Source: Meghimatium bilineatum
Taxonomy: Eukaryota; Mollusca; Gastropoda; Stylommatophora; Philomycidae
DNA length: 64,000 nt
Assembly (NCBI GenBank): GCA_034231615.1
Contig: CM067322.1
Location: forward strand, 68,495,354-68,559,353
Direction: 5' to 3'
In this document: positions 12,301 to 27,100 of the stretch, piece after piece
Layout of the letters: every line of letters starts with the position of its first letter
Position numbering within the stretch: position 1 is the first letter of the stretch
Translations under genes and position numbers: made by a program
Notes under the pieces: generated by a model
Seen by the model: the letters and a program-made list of their open reading frames with translations, nothing else
Database searches by the model: none
What the model was told of the DNA's origin: nothing

Positions 12301-15074
12301 CAAGCATGGAATGAGATGATGATGAAAGCAATGACTTGCATTATGAAAATTGAATTAAAGTGAGGGAGAGTTGTACAATGTCGTCAGACTCACTCTATTG
12401 CCCTTATACATATAGTCTTAGTGGGAAGACAAGTCAAGACGACTGAGTGTGTGTCGGGGTGAAGTAGATGACTAGGATGCCTTACTATCTTCCCATGCTC
12501 TTTGACACTCTATGATGCTAGCTGAATGATGTCTTTCTGCCTAGTGGCCCATTTTAGTTGAGCTCCTTTGTGCAGTTTGCTGCATCCAGACTTTACCTGC
12601 TTGGCAGGAAGTCAGAATGTGAAGTCAGAGTTATAATTATAATAACACTTTATAGGGCAAGCAAGAAATGGGGCAAGTGGTGGTGGAGGCTGAGGTGCAG
12701 GCGTTGGTCAATGAGAACTGTGGTGAAGGGGATTTGATTATATACACAGATAGATTGGTGGTTAGATATGTGCGTGAGCCTTCACAGCTCAGTGTGCAGG
12801 GAAAAGTGTTATGGAAGAGGGTGGAACTTTTGTTTTTTTGCTGTGACTATGAGTAGTATGACTATGGAGATCATGGCAGTGACTATGGCATTCGAATGGG
12901 TCAGCTAAAGGAATAGGGTTTGAAATGTGGGATCACCAGAGGGGAGTAGTTTTCGGGGCGCAGAAGAATGATGGTCAATCAACATAGGACCCGAACTGTA
13001 AGCAGAGGTGTAGTGGCAGATACACTCAGGAAGAGATCGGAGCACCTATGGATTTGTACAGAGAGCAGTGATGACAATCCAATGCTTAACTAACTAACTA
13101 ATTCAATCTTGCATTTTGGATACAGACTGAAAGCTTGGATAAGATCAAGAATGAGATGATGTATATCATTCTTGGGTACATAGAGACATCTGTATGAGCA
13201 ATGTGATTCTTACTTGACTGTCCAACTATGGAACATAGATTACACGTGTGCCAAGCAAGAGCCTACCTCCAAATCAGCCCTGATAAAGAGAATCCACTGC
13301 ATACTGAAATACATAGTGTAAATAGTAGACTAAAGAGAGGAAAGTTGTGAATGGAGTGTGCTGAGGGCATTATACAAAGCATGTGCACACTGGAGAATGT
13401 GACACATGGTGAGAAATGAAAAAGTGTTCTTATAGATTATCATACTTCTTTTCGGGCAGTGATAACTTTGATAGAAAATGTAAGAAGAGATGTCCTATTG
13501 CTGTGAATCTGAGGTGCAGGCATTGATCAGTGATAATTCCAAGGATGGTAATATAGTGATATATACTGATAGTTCATTAGACATGTCCGTAGTTCATGTG
13601 TCATCACAGTGCAGTATGTATTAAAGACTATTAGAGAGAAGAATGGAGCTTTCACTGTAATTACAAGTAGCATGACAATATAATTTATGGCAGTGACCAA
13701 GTCCTTGAACTGGATCAGTACACAGAGTGCAACTCATGTCTGCATTCTCAGTAACTCAATGAGAATGTTCAAGAAAATACAAACGGGCTGTATTCGTTAA
13801 AAGTGTCTTGCTGTTGTGAGAGTTCAAAGTTGGAAGATGTCACATTTATTTTTGTGCCTGGTTACTCTGATGTTCAGGACACACAGAGCAGATAGATTGG
13901 TAGATTCTGCCACTGTATTGAATGGCAGGGCAATGAATTGCGCTGACATATCAAACTCTTTGAGAAACTGCACATTCAAACAAAATTAATGAAGATGATG
14001 ATTTCTTTTCCATGTCCAGAATAAAGGAGTTGGGCTTGAAATGTAGCAATGCAATAAATGAACATTATTATGGTTGGAAAAGAATGTTTGTTAACCAATA
14101 GAGAACTGGAACTTTCAGTTGTCATGTAATTATTATGGTGGATATACTCAGGGGAAGATCGGAGCCCCTATAGCTGTGTCCTGTGTAAAATGATGATGAT
14201 CTCACAACTAACTTGCATTTTGGAACAAATGAAAATCTGACAAGAGGTTTCTACTAGAACTCACTTAAATTCTAACAATGATGTCATCATACAGGAAAAT
14301 TTCATACACATGCAAGAAGATCATCTTCTCACATGAGCAAATCACAACTACTGTTTGTTGTCACAAGAAAATAAAGCTCTGATATGCTTAAAACAGACCC
14401 TGTGCATGCAAATATTGAGATTTTAACAGTAATAGTTATTACATTCATCTAGCAAGTAGAAACTAGTTAAGCAAATTGTATGATGACTTATATTACAAAT
14501 TATATCAGACCTTATATCAGGTCTGTAGATAAAACAATTTCCTATTTGTAACAATGTGTGAGTCAGTCCAAAAGACTGATAGAATATAAAACAGATAGAA
14601 TTGAGCATAGCAAGCAATGGAAAACAGTAATAATCATTGAAGTTATTGCAGATACTTATCTATATGCATATTTTATATACAGTGATTCTAAATAATTTTT
14701 GTGCAGTTGTAAAATTGCATTGAACTTAGGATCTATTCTTATTTTATTTAAATACGAGTATATTCACATTTTCCATATGACACAAAGTTTTAATGCAATC
14801 TCCCTTACATTATATTTGTGATTTCTTTGCAGTATATTTCATTCCATAAAACCAAATTTGCAAATGTATTTAATATGTCAAAGAATATTTATTATCACTT
14901 GAATTTATAATTCACACTGACTTATGACTACATAAAATTGTATGTATACCATTATTCCACATACAACATGAGAAATAGCCTTTAATACATATTCCATAGA
15001 ATTATCATGATAAAGCATGTTAATTTTCAATGCACAATAAAACAATAGAAGGTTGATGAAGTTTGTAAACTAAG

Positions 15075-15126
<52 letters not shown>

Positions 15127-15133
15127 TAATAAC

Positions 15134-15168
<35 letters not shown>

Positions 15169-18100
15169 CAACAACAATAATAATAAAACCTATAATCCAT
15201 CAGGGTCATATGGGCGTCACATTGAGACACTTCATGCAAGAAAGATCTCTGCACATCTCTATCCTCTACCATTCTGATGAGTTTGGAAACTTGACACTTT
15301 GTTCAGTCCTTGATATTATCCAGCCATGTCTTCTGACCACCTAATCTTCTTCCACCCTCCACTGTATCTTAAAGAACATTATCTTTTGTCATGGAGGAAT
15401 GTCTGATCACATGCCGGTACCATTATCATTCATCATGATTAAGCTCCACAATGAATCTTGGCTGCAATTCAAGTTGCGGACTTCCAACATCTTTCTCTTG
15501 CCTTGGTGGTGCACTCTACTAGACTGTAATATGTCCATCTAATGATGTTACTCGTGAAGGTAGGTTTCAACCTGTGCACTGCTCCTATCCACTGTAGCCA
15601 AGATAGGGTTCACTGTGCTCATTCCCCACCACCAATTGATGTAACTGGTTATGCAGAGCTTCTCTATTGCTCCTGGCATGCAACCAAATGTTCAAGTCAA
15701 AAGGATTGCCATGTCCTGAGTCACTGTGCCTCTATGATGGGTCTAAGCCATAGGAAAAAAACAGTGCTGTCAGTTTCCTCCTCCCAGTGCTGCACAGTAC
15801 ATATCTGGCTCCCTCCCAACCACAGAGGGTGCAATCATATATATTCAGGTAAACATGAAACACATTTCAACAACAAAATACAAGCATAATTGTATAGATG
15901 ACGTGTCATGAAGATTCTCTAAGAAGATAATCTCAATTTAACGGTATGTCATCCACTAAGGTTTTCTTTTGTATGGGTGGTTTGTCTAGTAGGCCATTGG
16001 TTAGACGCACAGACGCAACCACATGCATATTTTTATGTTTAGCACCTGTTCTTCTACGATTTTGCAGATTATAATGGTTTATGTTTTTTGGATGTTTATA
16101 TTTAGTTCATATTCTTTACTTGATTTATCAACTTTATCTATTAGTTTGTGTAGGTCCTGTTCATTTTCTGTTAAAAAGGACAGTGTCATCTGCTTATCGC
16201 AGGTTGTTTATTTTCCACTGATACAGAGTCCTGGCATTCCTTCTATATGTTTAGAGTATTATCTGTATAGATTTTAAAGTCTGGAAAATAAAATACATTC
16301 ATGTCTAACCATTATTGTTATTTCTATGTATGGTGAGTAGCTGTTTTTACACCTTTTTGATGCAGTTTGTTCCCAATATATATATATAGGCCTATATGTA
16401 ATCCGACTGGTAGCTTTCCCATCTATGCCTAATTCTTAAAGGCATCCAGTTAATTTTTTCATGTTCACCATTATCATTACTATTTAGCTAATAGCTATTT
16501 ATACTTTGATCTCCTTCTGAAACTGCTGTTCATCAATCACAAATGATCATGACCAATCAATTTAAAAATGTGTTAGATATGGATTTGAGTTAGCAGATGT
16601 TTGATTAATACGTCTAATATAGACCTAAACAATCTTGTGGACAATGAGGGCATGAAATGATCAGTTGGTGATTTTTAACTTCACATACTTTTATGGCTTG
16701 CTTATGCTGTCCTATGACTGTTTTGACGTTTCATATTAAAATTGTTCCCATCAGAACAATGCTGTGTTAAGGCTGCACACCAACTATTTTATCCTAGTTT
16801 GTTTAGAGATTACATTATTTATATTAAAAAGTGGTTATTGATGACAATGACTACCAAAAACAATATATACTAAATCATGATTTAATACGGAACTCATGAT
16901 AAAATACATCAGCCAGCTCAGAGATTGTGTGTGGACCAAATGCCATTTTCGTTATGCTTGTGCATGCAAGCCCTGTCTATTTGAGAAGGATTATCGTAAT
17001 CTATCGCAAATTTCAGTGCAAAAATGGAATCTAATAGTGATTATAATCTATCTTGTGATTATGATTCAAGTGAATAAGGTGTTTTTGATATCTCCATCTA
17101 ATCAGATGAAGATACAGATAATGAAGATATCCAACACAAAGGTTGGCTCTTTACAAAGGTAGTGATTGATATTATTTTACATAAGAAACTAGTTTGTTAT
17201 TGTTTGTACTACTTATAATTTGTAACTATAATAATTAAAATACTTAAATATCATTCTATATCATAATTTTAAGATTTTCTTGTATAAAAAAACTATAAAT
17301 AGGCCTAACTATAAATATGCACTGTGAATTATATCAAATAGTAATGCAAAATTAGATAAGCAGGTTACTAGGAATACCTAACTATAAATAAATTTAGATG
17401 AAAAGGTTTATAAAAAACATGCAATAAAACAAAACAAGACAATTTTCGATGTATCGGCGCAAATGAATTATGAATTATATCAGTAGCTATGATCAGCTGT
17501 TTTTTGTTAAACATTGTGAGGTGACTTTTGATAGAGTATGTTCTATGTTATTTTATGCATTGTACACAAGTAGGCATATTTTTTTACTACTAGACTGTAA
17601 CCCTATTATTTTACAAATGGTCTAGGCCTAGTCAAGTCAATATTCGTTTGTTCTTTTATGTTCTGTTTTCTATAGGCTAGGTCTAGACCATTATTTTCTG
17701 AATCTGATTGGTATTTGTTTACATTATTATACACATTTATTGTTGTTCATAATACTAATTTTTAATTGGAATAATTATTGATTAGACTAGACCTAATCTA
17801 TATTATTAATAGTTTGTTGTATAAAAGTCATAACCATGCAATGAAATATTGAATCTGGATAACACAACCTAGCACATACTTCAGCAATCAGCTATCAGCT
17901 ATTTTGTTTACAATTTTTGTAAGGAATAATTTCTTGAAATTATGCTGCTTATTATTGTAACCTATGCTTTGCATGTAAGTATATTTTCTGTAGGCCTAAT
18001 GCTTGATTGTGATCCTCTTATTTTATAAGTGGTCTATTCAATTATTATTTTCTTTCATATAGGTGCTTACTAATGATTTTTTATATATTATTTTCCACGA

Positions 18101-21100
18101 GTGTTATGGACATGAAGACAATGATGTGAGACAACCATCAAAGTCACAGCCTTTTCTTCCTGAGAAAGTGCCTGGATTACAGCTAAGTGATGTTCTAACT
18201 ATGGAAAACACCTGGTAGTTCACCAGACCATTTTTTGTTTTTCAATGATGTATTATTTACTATTTTTTAGCATGTTACAACCAAAGAATTTTACAGATTC
18301 TGTGGATTGCTGATATATGCTGGGTTGATAAATCCCACAATTAAAATCTCTTTTTATGTAGACATCTATTAAGGGTTATGGGTTCGATCTTTTATATTTA
18401 GGGGTAGGTTCTAGGCAATCACTTTCTGGAAGTGTCTGATCCAGCAACTGACAGGCTGTGCCCAGATGTAGAGGCTTTAAAGAGACCAAATAGTACATTG
18501 TATTTCAATTTGTTCAAATGGCACTAGGGCTTTTAGTTATAAAATAATGTTCATTCATAGGGCCTATGGGCTAACAATTAGCTTAAATCTAACATAAAGT
18601 TCTACACTAGAGATATTCTTGACACTGATATCCTATATCATATCCTGAATGTATTTTATGCAAGCACCACTTCCTTTCCCAAGAAAATAAAATGTTATCA
18701 CTTGAATAATATTTACCAGATAATTTGGTGGACTGAAGTATGGGAGTCGCTGCTGACCCATTTTCCTGTCCAGGAACACCAGACTGTATTCGGGTCATAA
18801 GTGCATTTGCTGGTGCAGACAGAATACAGGACAATGCAAGAGAACACAATGTAGCATATTTATGACATACAATTTGGTGAAATTGACAGAATAAGTGACA
18901 TGTAGGCCTATACTTGCTTATAAGGTAATGTATGTTCTGAAAAAGTACTGCCAAATTAATATTATCTTTACTTTGGAAATGGTGAATCGATATTCTTTGT
19001 TTGCTGATGTAGACAGAGAATATAGTACAATGCAAGAAAACACAAGGCATTTTGAATACTTAAATAACATTATTTCTGACAGAATCAAATATAATTTTAT
19101 TTAAAAAAAATATTCAAACAGTATTAAGTTTAGTAAAAATTTAATTCATTTGTATCACAGATCCTTTTAACAATTTTTGAATTAAAAAGTAAGGTCTACA
19201 AAGGGACTTATAAGCAAATGCACACAGTATGTCAATTTAAGAACAATAAAAAAACTGGTAATTGGTCACAACAAAAGCAATACATATTATGTGTGTGCCT
19301 TCTACTGCATATTGTTTATGTGGACTATTTCTGGAAACCAGAGAGTCTGTGTGGAAACTAAAAAAATAGGATAGCTACAGAAATAACAAGAAAATGCATC
19401 TTCATTAGGCACAAGACAATATGATAAAACAAAACCAACATATTGAAGAACATGCCGTCATCATCATGAAACACACTCTCAGTGATAAAATCATTCTAAA
19501 ACACAAAGAGATGTATATTTGTCTCTGCAATATTTTGTACACATCTGGCAGAAATATCACGTGAATATCCTTATTTTATCCATTTTTCATTATATCTCTT
19601 ATACATATTACACTGGATGGAATGGGTAGGTTAATCTATGACTTTTTCCTCTTATCATATGACTCTTGTGTAGTGCTGATTCTGCACTCTAACATGGCAT
19701 GTCATAGTAGTCATAGTGGAGAGGGGGTAAACCTCTGTTGGCCTCTTAACCTTTGTTTGTTGGGACACTCCTCTTTAACCATGGATGTAAGTCCACCTTG
19801 CTTATATCAGGATGTTTGACCATTAACAATTTTTAATGACCAAAAACCAGTGTAAGATAATAAACAGCCATTGGTCAGTGTTGTAGAACCCCACAGACAT
19901 GTGGATACACCAACGAATATATGACACTGAGGTCCTGGTGGTGTACTGATATGTCACTGCTATGCGTCTGATTCATAAGTATGGAACTACACGAAGTTAG
20001 GCTTACGTGATGAATGATTCACATCATTCAAAGCTAGGAATGCATCACATCCCCCATGTTCATTCTTTTAAAGGGTATGTTGTAAAATGGAGAAGATGTG
20101 CATAATATTTGACTGCCGGTTTGCTGGAGTGAATTCTGTTGAATTTCAATGCCATACATATTTCATGCAATGTTTATGAATTCTGTTCCAATGATTTCTT
20201 GGAAATTACAGTTGTTTTCAAAAATAATAATATTAACATGTTACTGTTGGAGCACAGAGTCAGACATTTCATCGCTTTCCTATGGGCATAGAACATTGGA
20301 TTAATTAGGATTGTGTCCAACTGAAATATCTAATCTATCTAATAAATAGTCTAATATTGAACGGACCCGATTGGCATGGTAGGTAAACGACTCTCAATGT
20401 TTTATTATTTATTTTCCTAGTGTTTTGTTTTGATATTATTAGAATATTAGTTTGAAATACAATAAATACAATATTTATCCGGGGTGCCACAGATCGGCAA
20501 AGAAAATAATTACGTTGTATGTTGGCCTAGACCTAATATAGAATGACGTACATTGTATGTGGCATCTACATGTTTTATGTGTTTGTTCAGTCCATATTAT
20601 GTTAATTTTGTTATTAAACAGCATATATACAACAGGCATAGGCATTTAGGAGGATTTTATAAATGTTGCCACACAATGCTCAAGTATAGGTAGTCAAGAA
20701 GTTATTTTTTAATCTTATTATATTTGAATGTGATCCCCTCCTCCCCAATTTTCATTTTCACAATTTCTAACACCTTTCATATCACACATACAACAACAAA
20801 AACAAAATTACATGCATTATTCACTTCTTTATTTACATGTACAGAAAATATTTAAAAATCTATAAAAACAAAAGTGTTATTGTGTTTTCCAAACACCAAA
20901 AATAATGTAAATTGTCAAAAAAGAAGCCACTTCTTGATGTTATAATGCCAAGATGTTTTTGGCCCAACTTTTCCTTTCATACTCAACTGTTTCCCACAGA
21001 ATAATCTTTGAAAATGAATGGTATCTCATTATATGTCAAAAATCACAAGCTTACTTAGCTTTACCACAGTCAAACGTTTTTTTCTGTTGACCTGTAAGCT

Positions 21101-24100
21101 CAGTTATTTTTTTATCTGATAAATATGTTCAGTTTTTAAAAACAAATTTGTACACACACAACTGTCACACATCTGTAGTTCTTGCATTGAGACATCTATA
21201 TTTGTAGTGAATGTAAAGCTTTGACAGTTTAAGAAAAAAAGTGCATAAATCAACTCTTTGACTAGGGCCACAAATGTAGAGTACTAATGGTTATTTCATG
21301 CAGCAGACAACTCTGTGAATTACTGAGTGTCTTTGTTATGGAATTTTACTTCTGTTATGTTGTGATGTTCTGTGTTGCCAAATAAATATGCAATTTATAT
21401 GAATAAACCTGATACTTAATAGTGCACGCTTGAAGTTATCACACAGTTTAATTGACACTATTTTCAAAATTAGCACAGCTATTCACAACATGACATCACA
21501 AAATGAACAAATTATTGGGTTTGTGCCAAAGCTATTACAGTGACTAGTCAAACATGTTTAGAGCACACTGTATTGGTAGCAGAAAACCCAGAACATCTCC
21601 AAGATCTATTAAACAAGATGGTGATATTAAACAAGTGAGCAAACAGGTCTTAGTTTAAACATAAAAAATACAGAGACAATTATAATATCAGGAAATAGTA
21701 TCCCACCAAATATCAAAATAGTATTAAATGAGAAAAACTTAAAACAGGTGAATAGTTTCAAATATTTAGGAACATTAATAACTTCAGATGGTAAATGCAA
21801 GACAGAAATTATAAGCAGAATAGGACAAGCAAAAATAGCATTCCATAAAATGAAAAATATCTTATGCAACAAGTCCATATAGATGGATACTAGAAAATGT
21901 ATCCTTAAATGCTACATTTAACCATTACTACTCTATGGAAGTGAAGCATGGGCAATAAATAAAGTATCACAAAAATCATTGGAGGCAGAGGAAATGTGGT
22001 TTATTCAAAGAATGTTACGCATTCCTTTGGCAGCAAAGATTACTGATGAAGAATGTCTTAGAAGGATGGATGTGAAAAGATGCATTATTGATAATATAAG
22101 AAAAAGACAGTCAACATTTATTGGGCACATAATGAGAAGAGGAGGCATTGAGAATATAGTGACAACAGGAAAGATAGAAGGAAAAAGATCAAGAGGAAGA
22201 CCTAGAGAAAAGATATTGGACAGTTTGACTAAATGGCTTTGATTGACAACACCAACAGAGATAATGACATATATGGGAGATCGATGTACATGGAGAGATA
22301 TGATCGCCAATGCCATTCGGCACGGCACTTGATGATGATGATTATTAGAACACACACAGCTCACCACACACAAAATATGTGGAAGGGAGTGATGTCAGTT
22401 AGACAGATACGGTCTGATTCTGTTTTTGGTAACTTCTTATTCAAGTTTATCATGTGGTATTTTAACATTTTTCCACACTCATTAAGTGCTTTCCTCACGC
22501 GTCAGCATCATTAAAATAGAAATAATTGGAGGACTCTGTGTGCTTCAGCATGCAATGTAGTACTGCTATGACACTAATGGGTTATAAGGTTATAGAAATA
22601 TATAGATAGATTTTAACATTGTCTGTTCATCATTGTTTTAGATTTGTAATTTTGTAAGTAAATAAGAACACGCTTCAAATTTGAGGAATGATGATGATTT
22701 CTCATTCCTAGCTACAAAAGCATAACTATTTCTCAAGATGCACATTAAACATATTAAATTTAAACCACAATGCAATAAATATTGTTTGGATCTTAAACGA
22801 ATGCAACATCAAAGAAACACATGCACGGTCTTTAACAATAAATATGATTCAAATATAAACTTTATGATGTATGCTTATAGCAAAATATTGAAAAGAAAAA
22901 AACTTGCTGTTTTAAACAGTATATGTTAGTTATTAACTCTTTCACAAGTCAGACAAGGTGTCCCAGTTCAGTAAAACATGTCTTGCTGTGTAGGAAAACA
23001 AGTGATATCAAATTTGAACACAAAATATCAGCAATAAAAAGTTGATACTTACTATTAGATCCGCTGCTACCTTGGGAATTTGCAGACTGTGAACTTTCTT
23101 GTTTGGAGACAGGAAGATGAGTTTGGGATCCCACTCGTGCATATGAAGGTTTGGATTGAATACCACCTATGCTTTCTGAGTTAGGGAGGGGGTTCATGCT
23201 AACATTTGCATTGCGGCTTGATACAGAATTTTGTCGCTTGTTACCATTGGCAGCTTGTTCTGACAGCGCTGTGATACTGCTTGTCATACTGTTAACCCCA
23301 GTTGGATCAATCTGTATCTGGCTAACAGAAGTCTTCATTGCACTTGCATCTCGCTCTTCAGTCTGTAGTTAACATTCATAAAATAGTTGTCAACAAAGCC
23401 TATAACTATACTGGTAATAAGATTATTGTTATTTAAACATTTATTATCAAACTACAATAAATACATATATTACTTCATTATAATGGGATTATATTTTCAT
23501 GTTTGACTATTTTCATATGTTTACTATTTATTTATGATTTAGAGAATGGGAAATATAATAATATGTAAGCATGAAGAATGTGACTCATGGCAGAGAGGAT
23601 GGAGCATTTGGTCTAACTCCTGTGAGTTCCAGGGTTCAACTCCCAGTAAGGACTTCCTTTATTATACAAACCAATTGCAACCTCCATGCAACTCCTTAAT
23701 TGGAAAAATGCAGTATTGACAGTTTAATCATGAAGAATGAAACTTATAATTTGTGTATATAATAAATGATTGACAGGATGTCATGTTTATATGGTGTACA
23801 CACTTTACTCATGCACTAACTATATCTTCATAACATATTTAGAAGTCACTATAAAAGGGAAGAATGTATCTTCTAAACAGCATGGCATATGATATTATTG
23901 GCTTATTGGAGATACATATATAATTTCCTGAAATAGACATTATTCATCATTATTTAGGATGACTTTGTAATAATGAAAATATATTAGAAGAGAAATTCAG
24001 ATATTATAACAGGACATTAGTACAGATAGGTAACTTCATTAAAAATTGTCCTAATGTTCAAAATTTAATAATTTTTTTGAATCTCTAAAATAGAAAACAA

Positions 24101-27100
24101 TTTAAACAGAAAAATAAAATATATACAATAGTTGTTCAGACAAGTTAAAGGTTTCCCTATGTCAAATTTCAAACCTATAATGGATCTCAAACATTTTCTG
24201 TCTCATGCTATGGTAGTACAATCTGCTAAACTTATCCCTATTCACTTATTAATTTTACCTTCTTAATGCTTAAAATCACTGTCTTTGTCTTGCCTACCTG
24301 CACTGAACTTTTTCTGTGTATAGTTTTTAACAGTGTCATGACAATCTTGTGTCATGTGATGTATTCCTTCAAGAACGTAGTCTTCTTTATGAATCTGAAA
24401 TCGCTACGGTCTCTGGCAAGTTATCCTGCTTTCTCTAGTGACAAGTGCATGCATTTCTGAATGCCTCTTGTCTAACAACATCTTTGTTGGCCTCTGCCAC
24501 TACTGCTTTCTATCACCCTTCTAACAACACTCTTTCCATGCCATCGTATCTCTTCACATGGCTGAAAAAAACTAACTTCCTTCTTAATATGGTGTTTAAA
24601 AGCCAGTCTTCTTGAACGTTGATTTTTCTTAGCACGTCTTGGTTAGTCTTTATTGCTGTTGATGACAATCTACATGACCAAAATATTTTATTTGCCAAAA
24701 GTTTATTGACTGCTAATTATATCAGAACAACATATTTACACTCATAAACCACAAAGAGAAATCCAAATTAAGCCATGAACATGGAAGGTGAAGCTGTTGA
24801 TGACTATTTATGAAAATGTGATAACTATTTTGCCGTGAAAATGACATAAGGTTTGGAGTATTCACAATCTGTTTTTTTTGTTCTTGCAAATATATAGTGA
24901 AATTTGGGTTGAATGTTAAAATAAAAACTTTAAATGTGCATATTAGCAACGAGAGCAAGAAACATATGTGCTTTTGTCTATATTTCTAAGCCTTATGTTT
25001 AATAATCTTTTGACAAGAGTTTGGGTACTTTCTGCAAATTAGAATAGTTTATTTACTGTAGTTTAACAAATGATTCAAATACATTTTTAAATGCCAGATT
25101 TTAAGAAAAAAGGATGCATTATGTGATTATTTAGGGTATTAAAAATATTTTGCATAAAACAATTCTTAAAATGCTGAAGAGTAATTGGGACGATTTGGTG
25201 GGAGAGTCATGAAGGTGCTCAATATGCAACTATTTGTTTTGTAGAGCAGAGTGTAGAGAGAAAGAGGAATGATACATCTTTCTATCAAAATATATGATAT
25301 CTTCAGTATTATTTCTTCTGCATTCATTTTCAGGCAGTGCCAATTGTGATTTTTATCTAACAAATTATGTGCTCAAGTAATTCTGCGCCATCATACAATT
25401 ATTCATGGAAGGAAGCAGACATATATAGTTTATATATATATATATTGATATACCAATAAGAGCATATAAAAAAAGAATATCTGGGCATAAAGACAAAGGT
25501 AGACCAAGAAAGGGTGGATAGAAAACATCAAGATAGCCTTGAACAAACATGGACTAAATGCAACCACTGTGGCACATCTGGTCTTAGAACGACAGCATAA
25601 GCTCTCACCCCACGCTTAACGGCAAGTGTGAATGCGATACCATCATTCATCTAGGGACAGAAAATAGGCAATATATAGTGATTTAGTTTATAGACCATTA
25701 CACAATAACTGGACCATAGTCCAATCACCATGTTACATTTCATTGCCAGATAGTAGCATTTTACTCTCATTGTCTAATATTCTATGTTGACATGCTGATA
25801 AACCAAAATATTACTCTTTATGTCCTGTGCTTATATTCTTTCTTATATGAAGCATGGATAAAATGTATTAAGTATCTATATATTTTACTAAAGATTTTAT
25901 GTGGCAATCTCCACTTTGCCACACTATTGTAATTTCATACTAAATACTCTACATAATGGAAAGCTGACTGAGAAAAATTAAGAAAGACAAATATGAAATA
26001 TATTTTTGGGTCACATTTTGGATACAAGTGAATTATTATATAGGCCAAAGTGAGAACAGTCCTTGGATATGAATTACAGACTGTACAACAGCAACAAAAT
26101 TACACTCTGGCAAAATTAGCTTGCATTCTTCTCAATCTCCTGTTCAGATTAGCAGGATGTAGTCCAGAGAACGGAATATGTTGTGTTATGGTTTACATCT
26201 TGGCTGTGCTATCTATCCCTTTTGGCCTGAAACATCTGACCAGCATGTATGGTATGGGATAGCCAACTCCACCCCCAAAACATTCATGGCAGGTAAGAGT
26301 ATCACTATTCTTTGTTTCCCTTTAGGGTCCCAGCAACATATGAGCAAAAACGTTTTAAAATCAAGAAAATCGAAATTATAACTGATGGAATGAGATCATT
26401 CTCCTTTAGAAAATTAAAAAATAATATACCCCTAAAACCAATGGAGATAGAAATAATAGGCTGGTATCCGATATGTCCCCAAAACCAATACTGGATAGAA
26501 ATAACATCTCTGATATAGACCTAGTTCTAAGCCCAATGCTGCTTTGAAATTATGTATTCCTAAACCTGAGATAGAAGTAATATCTCTGATTTATCTCTAA
26601 AACCAATACTTGATAGAAATAACATCTCTGATATATTTTTAAACCCGATACTGGATTGAGATAGAAGTAGCATCTCTTGATATACCTCTAAACCCAATAC
26701 TGGATTGAAATGATATGTTCCTAAACCTGAGATAGAAGTAATATCTCTGAACCCAATGGTATGTTAGTTATATAACCCAATATTCTGAACCCAATATATT
26801 AGAAGTGATATGCTCCTAAATCTGAGATGGAAGTAACACATCTTTGGATAGTATGGTTCATAGTAAAAATTAAATGCAAAATAATTGTGAAAAGGTGCAG
26901 CTAAAATAAATACACACCGATAGGTTCTACATAAAATGTCTCACAACACAATTTGATCCTCAGCACATAAGACATTTAGACACAAAGAAAAAGTGCTTAC
27001 AAATTATAACACCATGTTTTCACTTACTATTGATTCAACCACAACAGCCTCTTTTTCCTGAGGCTAGTGAAAGCAAAGTTTGTATAAATAAAAAAAACTA

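Noticed and set aside
15027..15272. Tyr-rich and Ile-rich frames around 15080-15190
   Set aside because: They are translations of an (AAT)n microsatellite.
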